From positions 421,001 through 485,000 of the forward strand of contig JAUIRK010000854.1 of the NCBI GenBank assembly GCA_030549495.1: 64,000 nucleotides of DNA. Reading direction: 5' to 3'. How positions within the stretch are numbered: the stretch's first letter is position 1; the number at the start of each line of letters is the position of its first letter. Position numbers and translations under genes: made by a program. Of this stretch, positions 47,101 to 59,100 are shown piece by piece. The notes under the pieces are model-generated. The model had not been told where the DNA came from, searched no databases, and saw only the letters and a program-made list of their open reading frames with translations. This DNA is from Nectonema munidae (taxonomy: Eukaryota > Nematomorpha > Nectonematoida > Nectonematidae).

Positions 47101-50100
47101 CTCAAATATTATGATGATTTCTGCAACTCGTTTTTTAGATTCAATTTATCATTTAAACACATCAAGTTTTGCCACATCAATTCACTTCGCAGTTCAATGA
47201 ATGAGGATCGTTTTAATGCTCTCATTCTTCTTTTTGTTCACAGAGATATTCGATTGGATATTGACACCATTATTTATATGTATGCCAAAAAGTGTCCTAG
47301 ACGGGTGCGGCTCCTTAATACTCTTAGTTCTTACTTTTAATAAACTTATAATTTTTTGATATATTATTATGATACTCTAAGTTTTATGATAAAAAGTCAA
47401 TTTTCGCTTTTTATTATACTATTACTCAAAATATGATAAAAATAGCTTAAAAATTTTGATAAAGTTTAAATTTATATGCTTCAAATGTGAGTTCTAGTTT
47501 AATAAAATCCGCCCGCCCTCCCCCTAATGCCAATTTCTAGATCCGCCCCTGAAGCTTATAAGGTTTATCCCTATTGATTACTCTAACTAAAAGAGTTATT
47601 AATTAATGCAATAGAATGTACACAATTAGGGTAAATGTCTATTATATTTGCTTAAGATTGCTTAGAATAGTTGTCAGTGTTTTCACGCTTTGTTTAAAAT
47701 TTGTATCAATAAAACTTCATTTTCATGTATTTTATGGCTCACATCCTAAATATATTTTCAAACAATTTACTTTATTAACTGAATATATGTGTAGATAGAA
47801 TATGAAGATCATACAAGATGATTCTTTGTTTTTCGGTGCTTAGTTTGGTAACATTTCATTACTAAAAATTTTTAATTTAATTTTTAAAAACAAAGTCTCT
47901 CAGTACATACTACAGTAAAATCTGGTTATAATGAGCTACCATTGGGGGTTGATCCTGACTATACACATGTAAATCTAACTTATATTCTCGCACACACTTG
48001 TCAATAAAACTTGTAAATATATATATATGTAATTTTTAAATGTATATAAAAATGAAATTATTACGAGTCAAAGTCGGTGATCTGTTGTTTCACAACACTA
48101 GCGTTTGGTCATAAATAACATCACCTGTTCTCGTCAATTCGATTGAAATAAACTTCTTCGTAATCCTGAATTAAAGCATGGTATTTTAAACATGCAAGAC
48201 CTTTCAACACGTCAGTAAACTTACGTGGTTTAGAGTTGCTACGTTATATCACGGTAATTTTTAATTACTTTGTGGCTTAATGGGCTGAGAAATCAGTGCG
48301 ATATAACCTTAATTTCGTTTTAAACGCATTTCACTGTACATAGTAAAATTATTTTCTCATAGGAAATAAAAAAAGAATGGAAAGAAGGAAGTCATTTAAT
48401 TTCTCATTGGATTAAATCTAAAAGAATGTATTGAATTTTTCTTATCTGATGATAATTAATTCCTTTAACTTCATATTTGAGGGTCTATGAGAATTTGAAA
48501 TTCTCAAAAGGGGTCCATAGACTAATAAGTTTGGATACCGTTGGTTCAGGCTTTGCAATCGTGAGATACCTGTCATCTTGCCAGTTGCGAATAGGGTTTC
48601 CAGATGTTACCGGATTTTCATGCTTTTTCGCTCATTTGTCCGAAAAGGAGTTTTGAACAATTCAACTTCAAATATGATTGGTGATTATCTTTTTTTTTGG
48701 TATAAAATCGTCCAGTAGTTTCAAAGTATTTTTCATATTAATTTTTTTAATGAATAAAAATTTCTATTCTTGACTATTTTCAAGACCATTTTGTATCGGT
48801 TTGATGATTTAAAAATACGGCTGGTCTAGTTATAAAAAAATAATTTTTCCATATTTCATTTCATGCAATTTTTCATATTCAATTCACACAACCAGGGTTC
48901 TGAAGGCGGGGTTGCTAGAGTCGCATGTTTTGAGCAGGAGTTGAAGTCTTAATAATTATTGGGACTCCGTCTTGGATTTAAAAAAAAGTATTTTCATAAT
49001 TGGTAGATTACAGATAAATTCATAGACACCTTCTTTAGTGCCCAACATTGCCAAAATGCAACATAAAAATGTTTATCCTTTTGGGCGAAAGTTGTGTTCT
49101 CGCAACTCATAGAAAAAGACTGAAAAATTCAGCCTAAACTTAAAGAATGAACTTTTTTATTACACTTTGAAAAAATAATTTCGGATAAAGTTAGTTGAGT
49201 GCTATTACTTTGGCTTAGATTTAAACGTTAAATTTGAAAGTCCTTCTCAAAGCAGTGTAAGGAATACATACACTAAACTACAGATACAGACGTTTTAAAG
49301 ATCTTAATAAATTAATTCAAAGAAAATGGGTGAAAAATTTTGCGTAGCAACAGCGAGCTTGTAAGATTCATAACATCTTTCAATGACTATCTAAAATCGA
49401 CATTCACAAACGACCTTGAAATGTGTACGTCATAACATTTTTGACATTTTTTATAGATTGAAAACTAACTAGTGAGTCAGTAATTTATAACTGATGTTTC
49501 AAAAGGAATTTTACATAATTTGAATTTGGAGATTAATAATATTTGAAAGAGGAAAGTAGAGGTTGCATACTTATTATTTTTTAATTTCGGTTGCATAATT
49601 ATAAATAGGTGGATCATCAGTGTTAGAAAAATGATAGATAAATGAAGCTGCATTCGCAAAGTTCCAAAAAGTTAAGTCTGAGTCGCAAAATATTTTTCCG
49701 AATTCTGAATGTGAATTTTAATCATGCACTAATATTTATTTTATACATTTGAAATGCTCACTTACTATATAAAATAAAACCATGACCGGACACTTAGTTG
49801 AAAAAATATTTTAGCAGACGGACATCTGGCCAAACAAACAGATATTCTAAACGCTATTTACATTTTTGTAGAAATTTTCGTTAACAAAATGTAAAATTTT
49901 TGGTTTGGCCAAATGCCTGTTTGCTAAAATTATTATTCGGTTAGATGTCCTTCGCTCAAAGTCGGGAAAAAAGATCGTTCGCAAAATGTTTATCGTCAAA
50001 CTATCCGAGTTTACCAGTAAAACGAGAGTGAAATTGAATTGCAAACCCATTATTTTTGGTAAACCAATAAGCAAGAGTATCCTCTCCATTAAGGTTAGCA

Positions 50101-53100
50101 ATAAAACGAAAGCTATCCCTCCTACATTGAAGTTGTGAAATAAATAGGCTAATCATACTAAGTAAGGGTAAATTGACTAATTTTTGTGTTTAATTGCAAT
50201 ACTAGTTTCTCTAAATGTGAGACTTTCTTTTTCTGTCAAATTTTATGGAGTTATAATACCCTAGTATTACTTATAATCAAATATTCCACCAATAACGCCA
50301 AATAAACCCATTTAAATAAATTTTAATCTCTTATATTTGTACCGATTTGAAAATGTCTGAATTTTAAGTTTTTTTACTTTTTCATTTAAAGAGAAGAGAA
50401 ACTTCCATGATTGTAAAGATAGAGTTGCCACCATAAGGAATCAATCTCAGAATTACTGGATCAACAACCACTTAACGCTTTCACAGCTACGGCATCTTTT
50501 GAAACAAAGTTGAGGTTTTACTCAAGTTCAAAGATTAAACAACAGAAACAATTTATTATAATTTAAATACCAAAAAGTCTTTATTCAGCATTTCAAAAGA
50601 AAATTTTTTATGAAATTATGTGCCTCGCAATGTCCAATTGCAACTTGAATGAGAATAAGAGAGTTTTTGCTCTGAACTTAATTTTTTCTGAATTAATTAG
50701 ATTGCATATCGTTCCAATTTTCACAAAAGTCATGGGCATCAAACAAGAGAATTAAGCTTATTTAATTGAATTGTTTTTTTAATCAAAAATTTTTATATTC
50801 CCAAAATTGAAGGCTCACACTCGAGAAGAACTTTAGAAATTTTTTTCACCTCATCCATTGTAATCCTGAAATAGTTTTGAAAACACTATTCAGTGATTTT
50901 TTTTTGAAAGAAATTACTTTCAGGATGCAAAATATTACAGTTTATATAAAAAATTTCATCAATAATTTTTTTTTTACCAAAACTCTTTTATATTTTCGAG
51001 GGGGAATTTTCAAAAAAAGAGGCTTTAAAAAGGTGTGCTTTAAATTATAATCTTTACTTCTACGTTATAAATAAAATGTGTTTTACACAGACACACACTT
51101 TTAGACAGTTTCGTAATGAGACTCTCAACCGCGTGACACTTGTGTGCCTGAAATTTAATTCTGTTTTATTTTGATATTTTATAAATAACTAACTTTTTTC
51201 AAAAAAAACTTTTTTTTATGAATTACATTTTTAAATAGAAGTGAGTGGGAGAACCAAGAAATTTTGAAATATTCTTCTTTTGCAATATATAGTTTAAACT
51301 TCGATTAAATTTGGGAATATTCTTTCATTTTATAACATAAATGGAAAACCAAATTACTAATTTTAATTTTTTTTAGAATAGAGAGTAAACATCAAGTGAA
51401 ACTTTTGGGTGGAATCAATGAACTGGAAGTAAAGTTTCTGGGTCCAACTGAAAGTATTTCATTTATATTTTTTTGGGTCTTGATCCTCCCTATTAAAATA
51501 TGCAAATCAAATATTAAATTAGATCTCCCCTTATCTTGTGTCATGAGCCTACTGCTCCTTCTCTTCACGGCATATATTTATGATGATAAAATCGAATATT
51601 TTGTATGTTTTTATTTGAACTTTACTGCTTTTTTTAGCCTTTTTGTTCGAGTTCTAGTTCATTTTGTCATCTTTTTTATATTGTAATATTTGTAATAATA
51701 AAGCAAATGCTATACAATTTAAATCAAAATAAGACAGACATACGGAAAAATTTTGTCGTAAAAGACATCCGATAGATAAACTATTCACTGAAATTTTTGT
51801 GAAAATTTTTGGATAAACTATTCACTGAAATTGTAATATGCTTGTTCGAAATTTAAATTTTTCACTACTTAAACCTCTACTAAAATCATATCTTCTTTTG
51901 CCGCGCTTTAAATCACAAAGCTATTTAAAAAATTTGAGCAGAACCACAATGAAGAAATGTTTAGAAACCAGAAATTATTAAGAAATCTTTTCCATACGTT
52001 ACAGACATTGTGACAGATTTGTTGAAAGGGCATTCATGATAATTAGGAAAATAACCTCCAAATCCAGAATCTATGTCATCGTACTAAAGAAATAGAATCC
52101 ATATTGAAATATGTTAAGTTGAGCAATAAAGTATGTTGTGGTCGTAAGTGAGACGAATCATTATTGCACTCGTGTGAATTCTTCTGAAAAAAGGAAGATA
52201 ACTTGATATTATACCAACAGTAAATATGTCAACAAAAATTTTCATATTTGACACATATATTAGTATAGTCAACTACTGTAAATCTTAAATCTTCTGTAAA
52301 TGAAATGTTCGCCATGTTTTTATTTTCACGAAATTAGCTAATGTATTAATCTGAAACTCTTAGAGAGAATAATAAGTGTAACATATGAAGTGAATTTTGA
52401 AAATATATGATCGCTCGCGAAAATAACATTACGCCGACTTTTTTAACTCGCAATCCGCGAAAAATTTAACTTCTACTAAAATTTCTGATTCACAGTATTT
52501 TATTATTATATACCAATCTAGCATAAGTCAACATTTATTTGGGCAATTTTATTTTAAAACTTCTTTGCGTAATTGAATATTTATTTAATTCTTTTGGCTG
52601 TATGGAGGCGTTAAAACCAAAAGGATACTATTCCTTTAGTGAATCAAACCACTGTCTAATTCCTCCATTTTTTGTTTTTATTCACCTCATTTTAAATTAT
52701 CTATTTTAGCACCATATGAAGGGGGAATATGGAAAGTTAGAGTTGACATACCTGAAAAATATCCTTTTAAATCGCCTTCAATTGGTATTTCTTTTTCCTT
52801 GTCTATCGATGCTCTGATTAATTTTTTACACACAACTACTCAGCATGCGTGTTTCACTAAAACCTCAAGGTCAAAACTTTGCATAGGGAAACAAAAGGTG
52901 TGCCTCCAAAGATGGATAATAATGCTACAAATCTATCAGAAGTGTCTTTTATTTTCTACAATTCCTAAAATGCTGAAACAATTATTATTGCATTGATCTT
53001 TTTATAATGTTTTTTCCAATCGCTCTCTTGACAATTTGCAGGTTTGGAGAGTGAAACTTGTGCAAGTTATCAAATTAATTTTGTCATGCTATTTCACGAC

Positions 53101-56100
53101 ATTGCAAAGTACAAATGTGGTAATGCTTCTCCATCATGTATGCATGTATATATATGTGCGTGTGTGTGTGTGTAACATTGCTTGAAATGTGTCAGCAACC
53201 TTGAATTATGATATTTTATGAGAGATAGATTTTTAATGCATTTTTGCCACGACACAGCTTATTAATTTAGTACATATCTTTTGTATGTTAGAAAATAATT
53301 ATCATAAACTCTTGATATATTATGCTACACTAGGTGTCTCTCTCTATACCTGTGTATAGAGAGTATTAAATATTTGTTACAATGTCATTGCAAAGTATCA
53401 CAGAGGACATATGAACTCTTGTCACAGTGTCTTCTTGCTTCTTTGATTTAGTGCTTATGCGATCACTATCTCTCATTCTATTGACCCAGTCTCTCTATTC
53501 CTCTTTACATTAATGGTAAAAATTAATGCGCAAATGTACTGTTATTGTCAAAGTCAACGTTTTTTTAAAAGAAAAGGAAGGATGTATGTGTTAACGTACG
53601 GTGTAGTAAAGAGTTTAACTCATCAGATGCAATTGAAAGGTTTTCTCTTTGTTCCTTTTTATTCTTTCACAATCAATATGCTTAAAGAAAAAACTTGTAC
53701 ATTTGCCCTTCTATCAAAAACACTATAAATGTACAAAAAGTATTTTTATTGCTCATGCCCGTTGTTAAATTCAAATCCAAGAAAGATGTATCTAAAAAAA
53801 CTTGAAAGCATTTTGGGGTAGTTGTTTTCAGCTTTCACCCCAGACTATCAGAATCTGCTTTATAAAGGCTTTTATGCGACTTTATGAGTGCGATAGAGGT
53901 CCGTTGTATCTTACAAAGTGCTAGTTTAGTGTATTGCGGATACTAGGATAGTGAGTCACTGATGACTGTGTAAATTCTAAATTTTCAATGACCACGTCAA
54001 AAACTTGAAAAATCCGTTTACTGCTTTTTGTTGATTACGTTTCTAAAATACGTTTGTAAAATTACATTTTGTATACTTTAAATTAAAATAGACAGTTTTG
54101 TGCAAAAGTAATTATATTTATTTTCAAATTTCAATAAATAACAAAAAAAATTTCTTTCGATAATTATCTTAAGACAGAATGACATTATACAGCTAAGCTC
54201 TCATTTTTTGAATTCACAATTAAAATTTTTGAAAATTATATTTAAACAAGACAGGTGGAAGAATTAATGTTTGCATTTTTCTATTTTTTATAATTCTTCA
54301 ACTTCTCATTAGTTTTTTTCCAAGTCATAATCTTCAAGCATAGGTCGGAGTCAAAAAATTCTCTTTCTATCAACTAATTGAAAATGACATCATGGATTTA
54401 TATAATACAAGTATGAAAAGCAACATTTATCTCTACTAATAACATTTCAGATGTAGCTTTCTTTTTTTCTCTGTTAAAATTTTTTTATGCTGTCTTACCT
54501 GAATCAATTTAAACGAGCGAATGAATAGAAGAAACTTTTTTACTCTTTTTTGGATAAGTTCTTTTTTATTTGAATAGTATTTTTCATACTGATTCCCTGA
54601 AAAACTTTATTTAAAACGTAAAAAGAACAAAAAGGGTATTGTATAGTTTGCACAAAATATAACACACCATATAAAAAAGATCTTTTTGAGTTCTTCACGG
54701 GTGGGCGCTTTGAGAGGTTGCTAAGCGATTGAATCAGGAAGAAACAGGCAAGGGTTAGGTTAGAACAGTAGAAAGAAGCAAAAAAGTGAGTCGTGTCGGC
54801 AGAGCCAGGCCTTACATAGCAGCTTCTAGGTATTGAAAGTGACTTGATTGTTGTTGTTTGTTCTCGAAAACGTCTGCCGTATTGTCCTTGGTATTGACGT
54901 ATTGAGAATTCTCTGGGATATTGTTCTATCATGTGTGACACTATCCCATTCAGCTCCGTTTCTGGGGATCCTCCATTGTGAATGCATCCCAGAGCCACTA
55001 TGGAGCCTGAAAAGAAAGTAGGGTTTCCTTTAAAATGGCCATGGTGAGGGCAATGAGCTCTGTCATGGCGATAGGGAGTTCTTTTGTGAGATTGCCAACG
55101 TAATGTTCTTTGGCGGAGACGAATGCTATGTTGTGTGGCGTGGCATCCACATACACTTGATATCTTTCATCTTCGTTTTGACATTCCATTGGTATCTTTT
55201 GGTTGATTTTCTCCTGTGCTTTGGACCTGGTATGTACTTGTCGCGTATCGGGTTGAAGAGTGGGAAGAATCTTCGCCTGGTATTCGGTATGGTAGCCAAA
55301 TAGTAGGAAATAAAACCTAAAATGTTCTGGTGTGTAATGAGCGGAGCTTTCTCCTCCCATTGCAGTCCAGGTAGCGTAAACAGTGCTTTGTTGAGCGCCT
55401 CCTTTGTCTTGGGGAGATACTCTAGATTCCTGTTCTTGAGGTTCACTCTCATCCCTAAGTAGTTGATAACTTGTTTAGGTATCGTAGAGCTCTTTTCTTT
55501 ATTGATAAGAATGTTGTGTACTTGTAGAAAATCTTGGAACCTTATTATAGTTGCGTTAGCATCCTCAAAGGTTTCATTTAGAATTAACAAATCATTCAGG
55601 TACACTAGAATCTTTGTGTTGATACCTTCGTTTTGTTGTAGGAACAAGCTTCTGAACTTACATATCGTCTTCTGGAGAATCCCTGGCGGCTGCTCCCATT
55701 GGGAGTCGATTGAATTGGTAGCAACTGCTGCCAATTCTGAAGGCGAAGCATGCTTTATATGCTTTTTGTATCTTTATACCTTAGAATGCGTCTTGTAGAT
55801 CGATTTTGGACGCCCATTGGAATTATATCGGTATGTTTCTCAGGAGCGCTGGAGCTGAGAGTGCGAACGTCGGCTTTTCGAATAATTCTTTAGTGAAAGA
55901 AAAATTGGCTATAAACCTGTACTTGTTGTTTTTCTTCGGAATGACGAAGACAGGCGAGATTATTCTTGTTTTGGAACATTTCTCGATGACGTTTGCTTTT
56001 AATAGGGTAGGGATTACTTTCTCGGTAATGAAGAGTTCCTGTGAAAAAGGTAATCCCCGAAATGATGAGTAGGAAAAGAAAGGATCTGGAGGCTTGATTT

Positions 56101-59100
56101 TCGGTGCGTGTCCGAATTTGAGTATCCTTTTCGTGTACCTGTCTTTCATGTCCACTGGCGCTGTTCAAGGTGGATTACAGGAGAATTCCGCGTCGGCCGG
56201 AATTTCGGGAAGGGCGTTAGACAAAACATCACCTAAGTACTGTAAGTTGGCTGGGGAGTCAAGATCAATGATGGATCTATCGTCATCCTCTGGAATAACT
56301 TCTTGAAGCGAAAGAATGCCTGAAAAGATTTTTCTCCATTCTTTTGGGTCGAAGCTCTTCTTATGAAGCAGATATTCCAAATCTGTAGCCATTTTCTCAT
56401 GTAACAGATGTGTGTTCTTTGACATTTTTTTCTTTCATATTATTGTTTTCATTTTTTCTTTTACTTGTGACCGCTGCATCGTACTTATTAAGGGGTTGGG
56501 TGCCTGTTGAAAATGTAAAAATAAAAGTCTGACCACTGTTATTCGATGAAAGATTCTTGGAAATTTCCTCCAGTAAAAATTGCTAAATTAGTCTATGTTT
56601 ATCATTATAGTAAATAATTACTTCAATTGATAAACTATTGGATGAAGATCGACAGATTTTATAAAGACCACTCGGGAACTTTGTCTTTCATTAACTTTAA
56701 TCTTTATGATTTCGTAGTCCAATACTTCAATAATAATAACCGATCTAAAATCCATCTATGTAACATTCAAATCTTTAAGGTTAAACACAAAGCTTTTCTT
56801 TAGACAAATTAATTTGGGATATGAGAGAAAAATAGATTATTTTAGGGGATTTGAATAGTCACGTAGGGCAATTCAGCATACCATATAGGCAAGTACACTT
56901 AGGATATCGTTATGGTAGGTTAAATAAATTTAGTAATAATAATAAATCGGTTTTACAGCTACTTTCCAAGGAAGCTAGGGTCTAGCCGGTGTTGCAACTA
57001 TGAAAACACATATAAAAAGACTACTTAGTTTTACCTTTCCAAAATTCCCTATTTTGTTCATCCCCTATTTTAAATTTCTTTTTTTCATATCCTTAAGAAC
57101 TACTTCTTTCCATGTTAATTTTGGCTTATCCTTACATTTACCTATACTTTGCTTTTTGTACGCTATGTTAATTAACTCTTCAGCTAGTCTTCTGTTTACA
57201 TGCCCAAGCCACCTTAATCTTTGCCTCTCTATTACTTTATTGGTTTCATTTACATTACATTCCTTAATTTGTCTTTCCAAATAGATTTACAAATAATTCT
57301 TAGCATTCTCATCTCAGTTGTGTTTAGCAACCGCCAACTTTGACTACTGTATAGTAAACTAGTGCTAATACAACTTTTATAAAGATAACCCTTTATATTT
57401 AAAGAAAAAGTATTATGACATAGAACACTACTTAATAAAGATTTAAATGACTTCCAAGCTAGTTTTATTCTGTGTTCTACTGAGGTACTAACACTACCTA
57501 TCTGATCTATAACCTCTCCCAAGCAACAAAATTGATTAACCTTTAGTTTATATATCTTTTATTACTAACTTTTCTTTACCAATTTCAACTTTTTTAAAAT
57601 CTGAACAACTAGTACACTTGAAATTTTTAACTTCTAATAAACTACCTTTAATACCAGAGCAGTGTCTCTCTTTTATTACAAGATGTACAAAAAATAGAAT
57701 TTCTTTTAAATCTTATCCCACAAACACCACATGGATCTATTTTTGAAACTAAATTTTGTATATTTGAAGAATCACCTATTTTCATCCACTTAGACTTACT
57801 AAAGTTAATTCTAAACCCTTATTTTTCAAAGTTGTTTCCCAAAAACTTATTCTCCTACTTAAATCTTCAAGAGAATCCGCAATTAAAAAGATATCATCAG
57901 GATATAAAATTTCGTTCATATCTTCTTTGATAGCATCCTTAAGAGTTTCGTCAATGATCATGTTAAAAAGAAATGGACTTAATATTGATCCTCGATCTAA
58001 CCCTACTCTTATTTTAAATTCATCAGAAATGGCATTTTCAATTTTTATACAAGCATTCTGGCGTGTATACAAAGCCATTACTGCCTTAACTAAATTTTCA
58101 TTTACACCCTTTCTTCTTATAGTCCGTTCAATGAGAATTCTGCAAACAGAATCAAAAGCCTTCTCCAAATCAATGAAAGCAAAATGAAGTCTACGTCCGT
58201 TTCTCGCTTTTTTTCTATTAGCAGTCGAAGATTGCGTTATTTGTGCTTTTTCCTGACATCAAACCAAACTGAACTTTACTTGTCTCAACGATTTTTTTCA
58301 ATCAATTCAGTATTACTCTTTCCACAATGTTCATATCGTGTTCTAAAAGTTCATAGTTCTGTAATTTGAACAATCAGTAAGTTGGCCTTTGCCTTTATGC
58401 AATGGTAGGATTAGACTTATTCGATGACTCTGAGATGGGTGCCCCATTAAAAATGTTTTGAATTAGAACTTTTAGAACATCGATTACTTCATCTTTAAAT
58501 ACTTTTAATATTTCTAATGAGCATTCACTGTATCCTGCGACTTCTTTGATTTTAATTGATCAAAAACACAAATAACTTCTTCAACAGTTACAGCTTCTAA
58601 TGGTCCTTCAACTCTTTCAGCCATTTCTAGGTTCTTGGACTTTCCATGTACTTAGCAACTCAGGTATTTTATTCATAAGTCCTGCTTTATTTCTAACACA
58701 AGGACCCAACACGTATTCATCTTCGCTTTTTCTTTGTCTAACTGTTTTAAAAATGTCATTCATCTTCATTTTTTTATTATATAATTTTAATTGTAGAATT
58801 CTTTCGTGCTTATTTTTACTATAACTTTTCTACAATATTTTTTTCATCTTTATATAATAATTTATCTTCTGTGGGTTTACTTTTTTAAATTATTTAAAAG
58901 TCTCTTTTTCCTATTTATTGCTTCTTTTACCTCATTACTCAAAAACCAAATTTTTTTGTTATTTTTACTTTTACTGTGCCTAAAACTTTCTTAGCTGTTT
59001 TTAATAACTCATTTTTAACGTTATCTAAATTTTTAGATTTGTTTTTAAAAATCTCAATCCTTTCTACCTCTTCAATATTTTTTTATATTCTCATCTTTTA

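Noticed and set aside
55103-56306. Plus-strand ORFs over the polymerase fossil
   Set aside because: They are antisense shadows of the minus-strand RT and RNase H fragments.
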